The notes under the pieces were generated by a model. The model had not been told where the DNA came from. It did no database searches and was given only the letters and a program-made list of their open reading frames with translations. From Prevotella sp. (GTDB lineage Bacteria; Bacteroidota; Bacteroidia; Bacteroidales; Bacteroidaceae), in assembly GCA_017617615.1 (NCBI GenBank), contig JAFZVV010000009.1, positions 137,337 to 201,336 of the forward strand: a stretch of 64,000 bases of DNA, given 5' to 3'. Position 1 is the first letter of the stretch. Each line of letters opens with the position of its first letter. Of this stretch, positions 9,234 to 18,706 are shown piece after piece. The translations under genes were made by a program, and so were the position numbers.

Positions 9234-9680
9234 TTAGATAATAGTTGTGGTACCACCAACTGCCTTGATAGCCTCTTCGGCAGTCTTAGAGAATGCGTTT
9301 GCTGTGACGTCGAGCTTTGCCTTCAGCTCACCGTTGCCAAGAATCTTCACGAGTTCCTTGCCATTGGTAAGGCCAGCGGCCTTGAGTTCCTCGATGCCCA
9401 CCTTCTCGAGACCCTTCTTCTCAGCGAGGGCCTGGAGCGTGGAGAGGTTGACGGCAAAATACTCCTTGTGGTTGATATTCTTGAAACCGGCTTTCGGCAC
9501 GCGGCGCTGCAAAGGCATCTGTCCACCTTCGAAACCGATCTTCCTTTTGTAGCCAGAGCGTGCCTTGGCACCCTTGTGTCCACGTGTGGAGGTACCACCG
9601 AGCCCGGAGCCCGTGCCTCTACCAATACGGCGACGTGAGTGAGTTGAGCCAGCAGCTGGCTTTAAGTTATGCAATTTCAT
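9234..9680 (-). CDS. rplO: 50S ribosomal protein L15
   Basis: L15 is a 148-residue late-assembly protein of the large subunit. It begins MKLHNLKPAAGSTHSRRRIGRG and carries the basic, glycine-rich N-terminal extension that threads into 23S rRNA, followed by the L15 globular domain to residue 148. It is located between rpmD (25 nt) and secY (4 nt). Confidence 0.96.
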   Translation of the reverse strand: MKLHNLKPAAGSTHSRRRIGRGTGSGLGGTSTRGHKGAKARSGYKRKIGFEGGQMPLQRRVPKAGFKNINHKEYFAVNLSTLQALAEKKGLEKVGIEELKAAGLTNGKELVKILGNGELKAKLDVTANAFSKTAEEAIKAVGGTTTII

Positions 9681-9705
9681 GATTTATTTGCTTTTAAAAA
9701 GTTAC

Positions 9706-9882
9706 TTATTCAACTACGGTCACCAGATGATGCACTTTGCGGATCATTCCACGGATTTCGGGTGTGTCTTCTTTCTCGACCACCTGTGAGATTTTGTGCA
9801 GTCCAAGGGCCTTAAGCGTGCGCTTTTGGTCAATGGGATAACCGATCTTGCTCTTAACCTGTTTGATTTTTATCGTAGCCAT
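9706..9882 (-). CDS. rpmD: 50S ribosomal protein L30
   Basis: This 58-residue frame (ATG at 9882, TAA at 9706-9708) starts [16 protein letters not shown] and contains KALGLHKI and [13 protein letters not shown], the L30 hallmarks. An AAGGAG sequence lies 8 nt before the ATG and overlaps the rpsE stop, so translation is probably SD-assisted. That is uncommon in this phylum. The gene lies between rpsE and rplO. Confidence 0.95.
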   Translation of the reverse strand: MATIKIKQVKSKIGYPIDQKRTLKALGLHKISQVVEKEDTPEIRGMIRKVHHLVTVVE

Positions 9883-9890
9883 TTCAATAT

Positions 9891-9896
9891 CTCCTT
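9891..9896 (-). promoter_or_regulatory. Shine-Dalgarno sequence of rpmD
   Basis: AAGGAG on the minus strand lies 8 nt upstream of the rpmD ATG. It is noted because Bacteroidetes genes usually lack recognisable SD sequences. Confidence 0.6.
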
Positions 9897-10409
9897 TTAT
9901 CCTCTAAATACTTTTTGCATTGAAACGCCGCGGTCTCCTGCCACGGTATAAGCATCACGCATCTCGCTGAGCGCCTTGATGGTAGCCTTCACGAGGTTGT
10001 GGGGGTTGGAGGAGCCTTTCGACTTGGCCAAAACGTCTGTCACGCCTGCACTCTCGAGCACGGCACGCATAGCACCACCGGCCACCATACCGGTACCGGG
10101 TGCTGCCGGCTTGAGGAATACCTTAGCGCCACCGTAGGCCACTTCCATCTCATGAGGGATGGTGCCTTTGAGCACGGAAACTTTCACCAGGTTCTTCTTG
10201 GCAGCCTCGACGCCTTTAGCGATAGCTGCCGTCACCTCGCCTGCTTTTCCAAGTCCCCATCCGATGACGCCATTACCGTCACCTACTACGACGATGGCAG
10301 CGAATGTGAACGTACGTCCACCCTTTGTCACCTTTGTAACACGGTTGATGGCCACGAGGCGGTCTTTTAACTCTACGTCACTGTTGATTTTTACTCTATT
10401 TATTGCCAT
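9897..10409 (-). CDS. rpsE: 30S ribosomal protein S5
   Basis: S5 contributes to decoding fidelity and to mRNA entry at the 30S subunit. The 170-residue protein has the N-terminal double-stranded-RNA-binding-like domain ([19 protein letters not shown]) and the C-terminal domain with [17 protein letters not shown]. Gene order rplR-rpsE-rpmD is conserved, with spacers of 6 and 14 nt. Confidence 0.97.
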   Translation of the reverse strand: MAINRVKINSDVELKDRLVAINRVTKVTKGGRTFTFAAIVVVGDGNGVIGWGLGKAGEVTAAIAKGVEAAKKNLVKVSVLKGTIPHEMEVAYGGAKVFLKPAAPGTGMVAGGAMRAVLESAGVTDVLAKSKGSSNPHNLVKATIKALSEMRDAYTVAGDRGVSMQKVFRG

Positions 10410-10415
10410 AATCGC

Positions 10416-10835
10416 TTAGAAATTAAGTCCACCTTTACGGGCTGCGTCAGCCAGTTGTTTCACTCTTCCATGATAGAGGTAACCGTTGCGGTCGAACACC
10501 ACTGTGGTGATGCCGGCGGCCTTTGCCTTCTCGGCGATGAGCTCGCCCACCTTCTCTGCCTGCTGTGCCTTGGGCATGGCTTCGAGGCCTATCGACGAGG
10601 CCGAAGCCAATGTCTTGCCTTTGGGGCAGTATTTCACCTCTACGGTACGTCCCTTTTTCTTCACAGTCCTTGTGAAAGGTTTCTCTGTGTTATACCATGA
10701 GTCATCCACGATCTGCACGTAAATCTGCTTGTTGCTGCGGAATACGGTCATGCGGGGACGTTCGGCAGTGCCATTGACCCGCTTGCGGATTCTGTATTTG
10801 ATCTTGATTCGTCTTTCTACTTTTTTCGTTGTCAT
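10416..10835 (-). CDS. rplR: 50S ribosomal protein L18, with an unusual internal insertion
   Basis: L18 binds 5S rRNA and docks it on the large subunit. The N-terminal part ([21 protein letters not shown], residues 8-28), the [15 protein letters not shown] strand, and the C-terminal half (KTLASASS, then [23 protein letters not shown]) are all standard. Between residues about 46 and 71 lies an extra, aromatic and basic segment (SWYNTEKPF, then [16 protein letters not shown]). The usual family members have only two or three residues there. This makes the protein 139 aa instead of about 114-117. The frame is open through it, so it is a true insertion and not a frameshift. Confidence 0.95.
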   Translation of the reverse strand: MTTKKVERRIKIKYRIRKRVNGTAERPRMTVFRSNKQIYVQIVDDSWYNTEKPFTRTVKKKGRTVEVKYCPKGKTLASASSIGLEAMPKAQQAEKVGELIAEKAKAAGITTVVFDRNGYLYHGRVKQLADAARKGGLNF

Positions 10836-10853
10836 AATCGTAAATTATTAAAG

Positions 10854-11420
10854 TTACTTGGCTGAAGCCGATTTACCAGACTTCCTGCGAATGACCTCAC
10901 CCTTGAACAGGATACCCTTGCCCTTGTAAGGCTCAGGCTTGCGGAAAGAGCGAATTTTAGCACAGATGAGTCCGAGCAACTGTTTGTCGCATGACTCCAA
11001 GTTGATGACAGGGTTTTGGTTTCTCTCCGACTTGGTCTCCACTTTCACCTCAGGCGGCAGCATGAGGAAGATGGGGTGTGTGTATCCGAGCGAGAACTCG
11101 ATGAGGTTGCCCTGGTTGGACACGCGGTAACCCACGCCCACGAGTTCGAGAGTCTTCTGGAATCCCTGGCTCACGCCCACGACCATGTTGTTGACGAGTG
11201 AGCGGTAGAGTCCGTGGAAAGCCTGCTTCTGCTTGATGTTCACGGGGCTCTCCTCGTTGATGGAGAACACCATCTCACCGTTCTCGACCTTCACGTTGAT
11301 GGAGGGGTCTACCTTCTGTGAGAGTTCGCCCTTGGGGCCTTTCACGGTGATGACACCTTTTTCCTGTTTCACTTCTACGCCAGCAGGAATAACGATTGGC
11401 AATTTACCTATTCTTGACAT
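10854..11420 (-). CDS. rplF: 50S ribosomal protein L6
   Basis: L6 sits near the factor-binding site of the 50S subunit. The 188-residue sequence has the two repeated L6 domains and the C-terminal motif KPEPYKGKGI. A clear AGGAGG lies 9 nt before the ATG at 11420, which is atypical for the phylum. It lies 18 nt after rpsH and 18 nt before rplR. Confidence 0.97.
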   Translation of the reverse strand: MSRIGKLPIVIPAGVEVKQEKGVITVKGPKGELSQKVDPSINVKVENGEMVFSINEESPVNIKQKQAFHGLYRSLVNNMVVGVSQGFQKTLELVGVGYRVSNQGNLIEFSLGYTHPIFLMLPPEVKVETKSERNQNPVINLESCDKQLLGLICAKIRSFRKPEPYKGKGILFKGEVIRRKSGKSASAK

Positions 11421-11429
11421 AATTTCGTT

Positions 11430-11435
11430 CCTCCT
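11430..11435 (-). promoter_or_regulatory. Shine-Dalgarno sequence of rplF
   Basis: AGGAGG, a full match to the anti-SD core, lies 9 nt upstream of the rplF ATG in the 18-nt rpsH-rplF spacer. Confidence 0.65.
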
Positions 11436-11438
11436 GAA

Positions 11439-11834
11439 TTAATAGACGTAGCAAAGCACCTCGCCTCCGATTTTCTGCTCGGAAGCCTCTTTGTCGGTCA
11501 TGACACCTTTGGATGTGGAAAGGATAGCGATACCCAGTCCGTTGATAACTCTCGGCATGTCCTTGTATCCGGTGTATTTCCGGAGACCTGGAGTGGAAAC
11601 CCTTTTCAGTTTCCTGATGGCATTGGTCTTGGTCTGCGGGTCGTACTTGAGCGCGACCTTGATCGTACCTTGTGGGCCATCCTCGATGAACTTGTAGTTG
11701 AGGATGTAGCCTTTCTCGAAGAGGATCTTGGTGATCTCTTTCTTCAAGTTTGAGGCAGGAATCTCCACCACACGGTGATGAGCCATGATGGCGTTTCTGA
11801 GCCTCGTCAGATAATCTGCTATTGGATCTGTCAT
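11439..11834 (-). CDS. rpsH: 30S ribosomal protein S8
   Basis: S8 is a central-domain 16S rRNA binder and in E. coli the repressor of the spc operon. The start at 11834 gives MTDPIADYLTRLRNA, the universal S8 N-terminus, and a 131-residue protein. A longer in-frame start at 11873 would add 13 unrelated residues and is rejected. The C-terminal RNA-binding motif (ILSTSKGVMTD, near residues 105-115) is present. Confidence 0.96.
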   Translation of the reverse strand: MTDPIADYLTRLRNAIMAHHRVVEIPASNLKKEITKILFEKGYILNYKFIEDGPQGTIKVALKYDPQTKTNAIRKLKRVSTPGLRKYTGYKDMPRVINGLGIAILSTSKGVMTDKEASEQKIGGEVLCYVY

Positions 11835-11898
11835 ATTTGTGATGTTTTTAATTGATCGGGACTCCCCCGACAATATTAAATAAAAAAGATGCTTGTCT

Positions 11899-12201
11899 TT
11901 ACCAGCTTGCCTTCTTCACGCCGGGGATGAGGCCAGCCGAAGCCATCTCGCGGAATTGGATACGCGAGAGTCCGAACTGCCGCATGTATCCTTTGGGACG
12001 ACCGGTGATCTTGCAGCGGTTGTGCAGGCGGATGGGGTTGGCGTTGCGTGGGATGCTCTGCAGTTTGCGTGCTGCCTCGTATGCCTCCATCGGGTCGTTG
12101 GTGGTGGCGATGATTTTCTTCAGGGCCGCACGTTTCTCTGCATACTTGGCCACGAGCCTTGCTCTCTTGACCTCACGGGCCTTCATTGATTCTTTTGCCA
12201 T
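11899..12201 (-). CDS. rpsN: 30S ribosomal protein S14, zinc-free long form
   Basis: S14 (100 residues, [20 protein letters not shown]) is the long C- form. The CxxC pairs of the zinc-binding short form are missing; only one Cys is seen, in [13 protein letters not shown]. The C-terminal RKYGLSR-type region ([15 protein letters not shown]) contacts the 30S head rRNA. It follows rplE after 5 nt. Confidence 0.97.
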   Translation of the reverse strand: MAKESMKAREVKRARLVAKYAEKRAALKKIIATTNDPMEAYEAARKLQSIPRNANPIRLHNRCKITGRPKGYMRQFGLSRIQFREMASAGLIPGVKKASW

Positions 12202-12206
12202 GGTGA

Positions 12207-12761
12207 TTATGCGTTTTTAGCGTTTTTGAACGGCAGACCGAAGGCCTTGAGCAGTGCATAGCCTTCCTCGTCGGTCTGGGCTGATGTGACGAAAGTGATG
12301 TTCATACCCTGGATGCGCTCGATGGTGTCGAGGTTGATTTCAGGGAAGATGATCTGCTCCTCGATACCGAGGGTGTAGTTGCCGCGTCCGTCGAGCTTCG
12401 ACTCGATGCCCTTGAAGTCGCGGATACGAGGCAGGGCCACGCGCACGAGTTTCTCGAGGAACTCATACATGCGCTCGCGGCGGAGAGTCACCATCACGCC
12501 GATAGGCATCTTCTTGCGGAGCTTGAAGTTGGCCACGTCTTTCTTGGAGTAGGTAGCCACGGCTTTCTGTCCGGTGATGGTGGTGAGCTCGTTGATGGCC
12601 ACGTCGATGATTTTCTTCTCCTGAGTGGCGTCGCCAAGACCTTGGTTGATGACGATCTTCTTGAGCACGGGAATCTGCATGGGCGAGGTGTAGTTGAACT
12701 GCTTCATCAAAGCAGGAGCTATCTTCTCGTTGTATTCTTTCTTAAGTTGTGCTGTATTCAT
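12207..12761 (-). CDS. rplE: 50S ribosomal protein L5
   Basis: L5 (184 residues) binds 5S rRNA and contacts the 30S head. It carries the conserved [11 protein letters not shown] segment and the [17 protein letters not shown] region. Its ATG overlaps the rplX stop codon by one base (TAATG), which indicates translational coupling. The C-terminus ([13 protein letters not shown]) is family-like. Confidence 0.97.
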   Translation of the reverse strand: MNTAQLKKEYNEKIAPALMKQFNYTSPMQIPVLKKIVINQGLGDATQEKKIIDVAINELTTITGQKAVATYSKKDVANFKLRKKMPIGVMVTLRRERMYEFLEKLVRVALPRIRDFKGIESKLDGRGNYTLGIEEQIIFPEINLDTIERIQGMNITFVTSAQTDEEGYALLKAFGLPFKNAKNA

Positions 12762-13081
12762 TATTTAATCTCCTCCCCAGATTTTTTTGCGATGCGTACT
12801 TTCGTGCCATCCTCTTTTACCTTGATGGCAATACGGGTAGGTTTCTGGCTCTTCGGGTCGATGAGGCTCAGGTTAGAGATGTGTATGGGGGCCTCGACCT
12901 TGATGATGCCACCCTGCGGGTGTTTTGCCGACGGCTTTGCGCTCTTGGAGACGATGTTCACCCCCTCAACGATGGCGCGCTGCTTGTCGACAAGCATCTT
13001 GAGCACTTTCCCGGTCTTGCCCTTGTCCTCACCGGCCAGGACGATCACGTTGTCGCCTTTCTTGATATGTAACTTTGTCAT
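12761..13081 (-). CDS. rplX: 50S ribosomal protein L24
   Basis: L24 is an early-assembly protein with a KOW motif ([20 protein letters not shown], residues 4-23). I prefer the ATG at 13081 ([10 protein letters not shown], 106 residues) because it matches the family N-terminus. An ATG at 13093 would add four residues and cannot be excluded. The stop overlaps the rplE start (TAATG). Confidence 0.95.
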   Translation of the reverse strand: MTKLHIKKGDNVIVLAGEDKGKTGKVLKMLVDKQRAIVEGVNIVSKSAKPSAKHPQGGIIKVEAPIHISNLSLIDPKSQKPTRIAIKVKEDGTKVRIAKKSGEEIK

Positions 13082-13101
13082 TGGTTTTCTCATTTAAATT
13101 G

Positions 13102-13467
13102 TTAAAGTACCTCGGGTGCGAGTGAGACAACCTTCATGTTGACGGCGCGCAACTCACGTGCCACGGGGCCGAAGATACGGCTTCCGCGAAGTTCGCCGGC
13201 ATTGTTAAGCAACACACAAGCATTGTCGTCGAAGCGGATGTAAGAGCCATCGGCGCGGCGTATTTCCTTCTTGGTGCGCACGATGAGCGCCTTCGACACT
13301 GCCCCTTTCTTCAAATCACTTGAAGGTATCACGTTTTTCACGGCGACCACGATGATGTCGCCCACACTTGCATAGCGACGGCGCGTGCCACCGAGCACCC
13401 TGATGCAGAGTGCCTCTTTTGCACCGCTGTTGTCGCATACTGTAAGTCTTGATTCTGCCTGTATCAT
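13102..13467 (-). CDS. rplN: 50S ribosomal protein L14
   Basis: L14 forms an intersubunit bridge beside L19. The 121-residue sequence starts [19 protein letters not shown] and ends with the invariant [10 protein letters not shown]. It follows rpsQ by 2 nt, which suggests coupled translation. Confidence 0.98.
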   Translation of the reverse strand: MIQAESRLTVCDNSGAKEALCIRVLGGTRRRYASVGDIIVVAVKNVIPSSDLKKGAVSKALIVRTKKEIRRADGSYIRFDDNACVLLNNAGELRGSRIFGPVARELRAVNMKVVSLAPEVL

Positions 13468-13469
13468 GA

Positions 13470-13727
13470 TTACTTAGCTTTTTCGATTATTTGAACCAGT
13501 CTCCATCTCTTGGTCTTACTCAAGGGACGTGTTTCCATGATGAGCACGGTGTCACCAATGTTTGCCTCGTTATTCTCGTCGTGTGCGTGATATTTCTTTG
13601 TCTTCTGCACGAACTTTCCGTAGATGGGGTGCATCTCCTTGAACTTGGCAGCTACGACGATGGTCTTCTCCATCTTATTGCTGATGACCACACCCGTTCT
13701 TGTTTTTCTTAAATTTCTTGTTTCCAT
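13470..13727 (-). CDS. rpsQ: 30S ribosomal protein S17
   Basis: S17 is an 85-residue OB-fold protein binding helix 11 of 16S rRNA. The family pattern [19 protein letters not shown] lies near the start, and [17 protein letters not shown] lies in the C-terminal half. It is located between rpmC and rplN. Confidence 0.97.
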   Translation of the reverse strand: METRNLRKTRTGVVISNKMEKTIVVAAKFKEMHPIYGKFVQKTKKYHAHDENNEANIGDTVLIMETRPLSKTKRWRLVQIIEKAK

Positions 13728-13736
13728 CTGAGCATG

Positions 13737-13931
13737 TTATTTGTTAAGTTCTCTCTGACGAAGTTCGGTCTTCATGCGAGCAATGTCGCGGCGCACCAAC
13801 TTTATCTGTGATGGATTTTCGAGGGGCGTGATGGCATGGTTGAGTTTCATCTGCTGCAGCTTGGCCTCGGTGCCCTCCAGTCTCTCTACCAAGTCTTGGG
13901 TAGCGAGCTCCTTTATTTCATTCATCTTCAT
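13737..13931 (-). CDS. rpmC: 50S ribosomal protein L29
   Basis: L29 (64 residues) is a two-helix protein near the tunnel exit. It begins MKMNEIKELATQDLVERL and ends with RRDIARMKTELRQRELNK. It lies 3 nt after rplP and 9 nt before rpsQ. Confidence 0.96.
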   Translation of the reverse strand: MKMNEIKELATQDLVERLEGTEAKLQQMKLNHAITPLENPSQIKLVRRDIARMKTELRQRELNK

Positions 13932-13934
13932 AGC

Positions 13935-14363
13935 TTATGCGTTTTTATCGAAATCACGTCTTACAACAAACTTAGTCTTGACGGGGAGTTTCTGAGCAGC
14001 GAGGCGCAGAGCCTCCTTTGCGATGTCGAAACTGACACCATCAACTTCAAACAGGATGCGTCCTGGTGTGACGGGAGCCACCCAACCTGCGGGGTCGCCC
14101 TTTCCCTTACCCATACGCACGTCGGCGGGCTTGCGGGTGATGGGTTTGTCGGGGAAGATACGTATCCACACCTGTCCCTCACGCTGCATGTACCTGTTGA
14201 CGGCTACACGGGCAGCCTCAATCTGCCGGCTGTCGATCCATTTGGCCTCAAGTGTCTTGATGCCGAAGGAACCGAAAGCCAGTTCCGTGCCTCTGTGGGC
14301 GTTTCCTTTGTGGCCGCGCCCGTCCTGGGGCCTTCTATATTTTACTCTTTTTGGCTGTAACAT
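13935..14363 (-). CDS. rplP: 50S ribosomal protein L16
   Basis: L16 contacts the tRNA elbow near the peptidyl-transferase centre. The 142-residue sequence starts [20 protein letters not shown], includes [16 protein letters not shown] and ends [12 protein letters not shown], all typical. It is between rpsC (15 nt) and rpmC (3 nt). Confidence 0.97.
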   Translation of the reverse strand: MLQPKRVKYRRPQDGRGHKGNAHRGTELAFGSFGIKTLEAKWIDSRQIEAARVAVNRYMQREGQVWIRIFPDKPITRKPADVRMGKGKGDPAGWVAPVTPGRILFEVDGVSFDIAKEALRLAAQKLPVKTKFVVRRDFDKNA

Positions 14364-14378
14364 TGTAGGTTCTCAATT

Positions 14379-15107
14379 TTAACGGTTATTGTTTCTCTTG
14401 CGGTTGCCGCGGTCTCTGCGACCACTGTTTCCCTGGCGACCGCCCTGCTTGTCCTGTGTGAAGTTGGGTGCGAGGTCAACCTTTCCGTAGACCTCACCTC
14501 TGCAAATCCACACCTTGATACCGAGCACACCCACCTTGGTGAGTGCCTCTGCCTGGCAATAGTCGACATCGGCGCGGAAGGTGTGCAATGGGGTCCTGCC
14601 CTCCTTGTACATCTCTTTCCTTGCCATTTCTGCACCGTTGAGGCGTCCCGTGATTTGCACCTTGATGCCTTCTGCGCCTGCGCGCATGGTGTTCTGGATA
14701 GCCATCTTGATGGCGCGACGGTAGGCAATCTTGCCCTCCACCTGGCGAGCGATGGAGTTGGCCACGATAGTGGCATCGAGTTCGGGTTTCTTCACTTCGA
14801 AGATATTGATCTGGATTTCCTTGTTGGAAACCTTCTTCAATTCTTCCTTGAGTTTGTCGACATCCTGTCCACCTTTACCGATGACGATGCCCGGACGGGC
14901 AGTGCAGATCGTGATGGTGACGAGTTTCAGGGTGCGCTCGATGACGATTTTCGACACGCTGGCTTTGGCGAGGCGCTCATTGAGGTACTTGCGGATTTTC
15001 TGGTCTTCCACCAGGTTGTCGCCGAAGTTCTTGCCTCCGAACCAGTTCGAGTCCCATCCCCTGATAATACCCAGGCGGTTGCTTATTGGATTAACTTTCT
15101 GTCCCAT
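14379..15107 (-). CDS. rpsC: 30S ribosomal protein S3
   Basis: S3 lines the mRNA entry tunnel. The N-terminus is [20 protein letters not shown]. The KH domain (about 40-110) carries the GKGG-containing loop [15 protein letters not shown], and the C-terminal S3 domain (120-210) ends in [13 protein letters not shown] basic Gln/Arg/Asn tail ([21 protein letters not shown]) closes the 242 residues. It is 8 nt after rplV. Confidence 0.97.
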   Translation of the reverse strand: MGQKVNPISNRLGIIRGWDSNWFGGKNFGDNLVEDQKIRKYLNERLAKASVSKIVIERTLKLVTITICTARPGIVIGKGGQDVDKLKEELKKVSNKEIQINIFEVKKPELDATIVANSIARQVEGKIAYRRAIKMAIQNTMRAGAEGIKVQITGRLNGAEMARKEMYKEGRTPLHTFRADVDYCQAEALTKVGVLGIKVWICRGEVYGKVDLAPNFTQDKQGGRQGNSGRRDRGNRKRNNNR

Positions 15108-15115
15108 TCTGCTTA

Positions 15116-15520
15116 TTATTTTTCGTCATTAGTTTTAGAATCCACGAACAGGGTGACGTGGTTGCTGCGCTTGCGGATACGGTATCCGCGGCCCTGTGGT
15201 GCCGGGCGCATACGCTTCCATGTAACACCTTCGTCGACGAACACGCGCGATACGTAGAGTTCGCCGTCTTCTGCCTTTCGGTCGTTCTTGGCCTCCCAGT
15301 TAGCCACTGCCGAGCGGAGGAGTTTCTCCACGTCGATGGCAGCCTTTTTCTTGGAGAACCTGAGCACGCCGAGTGCCTTGTTGACCTCCATTCCCCTGAT
15401 CATGTCGACCACGTAGCGCATCTTGCGGGGTGACGAAGGTACCCCTACAAGCTTGGCGAAGTAGAGGTTCTTAGCGGCCTCTTTCCTTTTCTCGGCCGCG
15501 ATTCTTTTTCTTGCTCCCAT
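15116..15520 (-). CDS. rplV: 50S ribosomal protein L22
   Basis: L22 lines the polypeptide exit tunnel with its beta hairpin, seen here as [21 protein letters not shown] near residues 100-125. The 134-residue protein starts with a short basic extension ([18 protein letters not shown]) typical of Bacteroidales. The unmutated hairpin suggests no macrolide-resistance change at this locus. It lies between rpsS and rpsC. Confidence 0.96.
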   Translation of the reverse strand: MGARKRIAAEKRKEAAKNLYFAKLVGVPSSPRKMRYVVDMIRGMEVNKALGVLRFSKKKAAIDVEKLLRSAVANWEAKNDRKAEDGELYVSRVFVDEGVTWKRMRPAPQGRGYRIRKRSNHVTLFVDSKTNDEK

Positions 15521-15555
15521 TATATTATTCCTTTTTTTTCAATGGTTAGCCTGTC

Positions 15556-15822
15556 TTACCGCTTGTTTCCGGCATGTCCGCCGAACCTGCGTGTGGGGGA
15601 GAACTCTCCGAGCTTATGTCCCACCATGTTTTCGGTGATGTAGACAGGTATGAATTTGTTTCCGTTATGAACTGCAACAGTGTGTCCCACGAAGTCGGGG
15701 GAGATCATTGATGCCCTGGCCCATGTCTTGACGACGGTTTTCTTTCCGCTCTCATTCATGGCGAGAATCTTCTTCTCGAGAGCTACGTTGATATATGGAC
15801 CTTTCTTTAATGAACGACTCAT
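15556..15822 (-). CDS. rpsS: 30S ribosomal protein S19
   Basis: S19 (88 residues) is in the 30S head and contacts S13. It starts [18 protein letters not shown] and includes [21 protein letters not shown] and the C-terminal [14 protein letters not shown]. It follows rplB by 18 nt. Confidence 0.98.
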   Translation of the reverse strand: MSRSLKKGPYINVALEKKILAMNESGKKTVVKTWARASMISPDFVGHTVAVHNGNKFIPVYITENMVGHKLGEFSPTRRFGGHAGNKR

Positions 15823-15840
15823 AATTACTCTTGTTAACGA

Positions 15841-16668
15841 TTATTTCTTGTTAGCTCTCTCGACAATATACTTGTTTGAATGCTTCTTGGGTGCCCTTGT
15901 CTTGAGTCCCTTTGCATAGAGTCCCTTGCGTGAGCGTGGGTGTCCACCCGACTGGCGTCCCTCGCCACCACCCATCGGGTGGTCGTGCGGGTTCATCACC
16001 ACACCACGGTTGTGGGGGCGACGTCCGAGCCAGCGTGAGCGTCCGGCCTTACCCGACTGCTCGAGCGCATGGTCGGAGTTGCCTACGCTACCCACGGTAG
16101 CCTTGCAAGCACTGAGTATCTTGCGCAATTCACCTGAAGGGAGCTTGATGAGGCAATAGCTGCCTTCGCGTGAAGTGAGCTGTGCGAAATTACCTGCGGA
16201 ACGCACCAGCTTGGCGCCCTGCCCCGGGCGAAGCTCGATGTTGTGGATCACTGTTCCGACAGGGATGTTAGCAAGCGGAAGGGCATTGCCCACTTCCGGA
16301 GCCGCATCGGGTCCGGACATCAGCGTTGTGCCCACTTGCAGTCCGATAGGAGCAATAATGTAGCGTTTTTCACCATCAGCATAGTAGAGCAGAGCAATGC
16401 GAGCAGAGCGGTTGGGATCGTACTCGATAGTCTTCACTACTGCTGGAACACCATCTTTCTCCCGCTTGAAGTCGACGAGACGGTATTTCCTCTTGTGGCC
16501 GCCGCCTCTGTAGCGGACAGTCATCTTTCCGGAATTGTTTCGTCCTCCTGTGGAGCGCTTTCCACGAACGAGAGACTTCTCTGGTACGGATGCAGTAATA
16601 TCCTCGAACGTACCAATAATCTTGTGTCTTTGACCCGGTGTTACGGGTTTTAATTTACGTACTGCCAT
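15841..16668 (-). CDS. rplB: 50S ribosomal protein L2
   Basis: L2 is required for subunit association and peptidyl-transferase function. The 275-residue sequence contains the catalytic-region motif [16 protein letters not shown], including the conserved histidine, near residue 225. The N-terminal [13 protein letters not shown] and C-terminal [16 protein letters not shown] are family-typical. It is 6 nt after rplW. Confidence 0.98.
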   Translation of the reverse strand: MAVRKLKPVTPGQRHKIIGTFEDITASVPEKSLVRGKRSTGGRNNSGKMTVRYRGGGHKRKYRLVDFKREKDGVPAVVKTIEYDPNRSARIALLYYADGEKRYIIAPIGLQVGTTLMSGPDAAPEVGNALPLANIPVGTVIHNIELRPGQGAKLVRSAGNFAQLTSREGSYCLIKLPSGELRKILSACKATVGSVGNSDHALEQSGKAGRSRWLGRRPHNRGVVMNPHDHPMGGGEGRQSGGHPRSRKGLYAKGLKTRAPKKHSNKYIVERANKK

Positions 16669-16674
16669 TTTTTA

Positions 16675-16968
16675 TTAAATATTGCTGTAAAAATCAATTG
16701 TATCGCCCTCTTTCAGGGTAACGATAGCCTTCTTGAACGCGCTTTTCTTTCCTCTTATGAGGCCTGCCTTGGTATAGCGCTGCGAGCGTTTCCCGGCATA
16801 GGTGAGCGTGTTGACGTCGACAACCGTGACATTATAAAGTCGCTCGACTTCTTCCTTGATCTGTAGCTTGTTGGCTACCGGACTAACGATGAATCCATAT
16901 CGGTTGGGACGCTTGTCAGTGATCTTGGTCATCTTCTCAGTGACCAATGGTTTCAATATAAATGCCAT
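16675..16968 (-). CDS. rplW: 50S ribosomal protein L23
   Basis: L23 (97 residues) forms the docking site for trigger factor and SRP at the tunnel exit. It starts MAFILKPLVTEKMTKITDK and contains VNTLTYAGKRSQRYTKAG. The order rplD-rplW-rplB is conserved. Confidence 0.96.
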   Translation of the reverse strand: MAFILKPLVTEKMTKITDKRPNRYGFIVSPVANKLQIKEEVERLYNVTVVDVNTLTYAGKRSQRYTKAGLIRGKKSAFKKAIVTLKEGDTIDFYSNI

Positions 16969-16986
16969 GTCTGTAAGTCTCCTTGA

Positions 16987-17616
16987 TTATTTTGATAAGA
17001 TTTCGTCGATAGTTCCGAGTGATTTTTCGGTCACGACAATAACATCAGCATTCAATACTTTGTAAGAATTGAGTGATGATGCGAGTATGACTTCTGAACG
17101 CTTCAGATTTCGAGCCGACAAATATACGTTTTTATTTGCTTCTGGCAAAACGAAGAGTGATTTGCGGCCCTCGACTTTAAGATTTTTAGTAATATTTACG
17201 AAATCTTTAGTTTTCGGGGCTTCGAAATCGAAATCTTCCACGATGATGATAGCCTCTTCGAGGGCCTTGTACGAGAGTGCGCTTTTCCTTGCAAGCACCT
17301 TTACCTTCTTGTTGAGTTTGAAACGGTAGTCGCGTGGTTTGGGACCGAAGACGCGGCCACCACCTCTGAGGAGCGGTGAGTTGATGTCGCCGTGGCGTGC
17401 GCCGCCGCCGCCCTTCTGTCGTCCGAGCTTCCTTGTAGAACCCGTGTGCTCACTTCTCTCCTTTGCCTTGGCAGTGCCTTGGCGCTGGTTGGCCAGATAT
17501 TGTTTGACGTCGAGATAAAGCACGTGGTCGTTGGGCTCGATACCGAAAATCTCATCGTTGAGCGTGACCTTTCTCCCGGTCTCCTGACCATTTATCTTCA
17601 ATACGTTAAGTTCCAT
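16987..17616 (-). CDS. rplD: 50S ribosomal protein L4
   Basis: L4 reaches into the exit tunnel; in E. coli it also represses the S10 operon. The tunnel loop ([20 protein letters not shown], near residues 52-71) and [17 protein letters not shown] are present in the 209-residue protein. Its ATG overlaps the rplC stop by one base (TAATG). Confidence 0.96.
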   Translation of the reverse strand: MELNVLKINGQETGRKVTLNDEIFGIEPNDHVLYLDVKQYLANQRQGTAKAKERSEHTGSTRKLGRQKGGGGARHGDINSPLLRGGGRVFGPKPRDYRFKLNKKVKVLARKSALSYKALEEAIIIVEDFDFEAPKTKDFVNITKNLKVEGRKSLFVLPEANKNVYLSARNLKRSEVILASSLNSYKVLNADVIVVTEKSLGTIDEILSK

Positions 17617-18230
17617 TATTTCTGAATTAAGACGGTTGAACCATTACATCCGGCCACAGAACCTTTCACGAGAAGGAGGTTGTGCTCGGGTATTACTTTT
17701 AACACTCTGAGGTTCTTGGTAGTGACCCTGTCGCATCCCATGTGTCCTGCCATGCGCATTCCCTTGAACACTTTGGCTGGATATGAACATGCTCCGATGG
17801 AACCCGGCTTGCGGGCCCGGTCGTCCTGACCGTGAGTTCTCTGTCCTACACCGCCGAAACCATGGCGCTTGACCACGCCCTGGAAGCCCTTACCTTTTGA
17901 AGTACCCGTGACGTCGACGAACTGTGAGTCGTTGAATATCTCGACAGTAATGGTGTCGCCGAGGTTGTACTCCTCGTCGAATTTGAACTCGGCCAAGTGC
18001 TTTTTCGGTGTTGTGTTGGCCTTCTTGAAGGCGCCCATCATTGCCTTGGAGGTGCGTTTCTCCTTGGCCTCGCCGAAACCGAGCTGGAAGGCTTTGTAGC
18101 CGTCCTTCTCCACGGTCTTGACTTGGGTTACAACACAAGGACCAGCTTCGATAACAGTGCACGGCACGTTTTTGCCGTCGGCACTGAAAACGGATGTCAT
18201 TCCGATTTTTCTTCCTATTAATCCTGGCAT
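17616..18230 (-). CDS. rplC: 50S ribosomal protein L3
   Basis: L3 is an early-assembly protein with a finger near the peptidyl-transferase centre. The finger region is seen as [20 protein letters not shown], and the 204-residue protein starts [15 protein letters not shown]. It is second in the S10 operon and is coupled to rplD through a TAATG overlap. Confidence 0.97.
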   Translation of the reverse strand: MPGLIGRKIGMTSVFSADGKNVPCTVIEAGPCVVTQVKTVEKDGYKAFQLGFGEAKEKRTSKAMMGAFKKANTTPKKHLAEFKFDEEYNLGDTITVEIFNDSQFVDVTGTSKGKGFQGVVKRHGFGGVGQRTHGQDDRARKPGSIGACSYPAKVFKGMRMAGHMGCDRVTTKNLRVLKVIPEHNLLLVKGSVAGCNGSTVLIQK

Positions 18231-18305
18231 TTCAATAATTGTTTATTAAAAAATTGTGTTTTGAATTGTCTTGTTGGTTACAACTCGTTGTTGTGTGATC
18301 GCTTA

Positions 18306-18611
18306 CTATACCTTGATTTCCACTTCCACGCCGCTGGGGAGTTCGAGTTTCATCAATGCGTCTACGGTCTTTGCCGTGGTGCTGTAGATGTCGATGAGGC
18401 GCTTGTAGTCGGACAGCTGGAACTGCTCACGTGCCTTCTTGTTGACAAACGTACTGCGGTTGACGGTGTAGATGCGCTTGTGTGTGGGCAGGGGGATGGG
18501 ACCGCTGACGGTAGCACCGGTAGCCTTGACGGCCTTGACGATTTTCTCTGCCGACTTGTCCACGAGCTTGTGGTCGTAGGACTTCAGTTTGATTCTGATT
18601 TTCTGACTCAT
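18306..18611 (-). CDS. rpsJ: 30S ribosomal protein S10
   Basis: S10 (101 residues) is a 30S head protein and, with NusB, a transcription antitermination factor. It starts [20 protein letters not shown] and includes [14 protein letters not shown]. It heads the S10 block but is joined to fusA by only 95 nt, and I see no convincing promoter between them. Confidence 0.97.
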   Translation of the reverse strand: MSQKIRIKLKSYDHKLVDKSAEKIVKAVKATGATVSGPIPLPTHKRIYTVNRSTFVNKKAREQFQLSDYKRLIDIYSTTAKTVDALMKLELPSGVEVEIKV

Positions 18612-18706
18612 TTTCTTGTTGTTTTAATTGATGATTATTCTCATGTGGACCGCAGGCATTCTTAAGAGTCATATGCTAAGCGATGCCCCGGTCCTCACTT
18701 TCGGTC

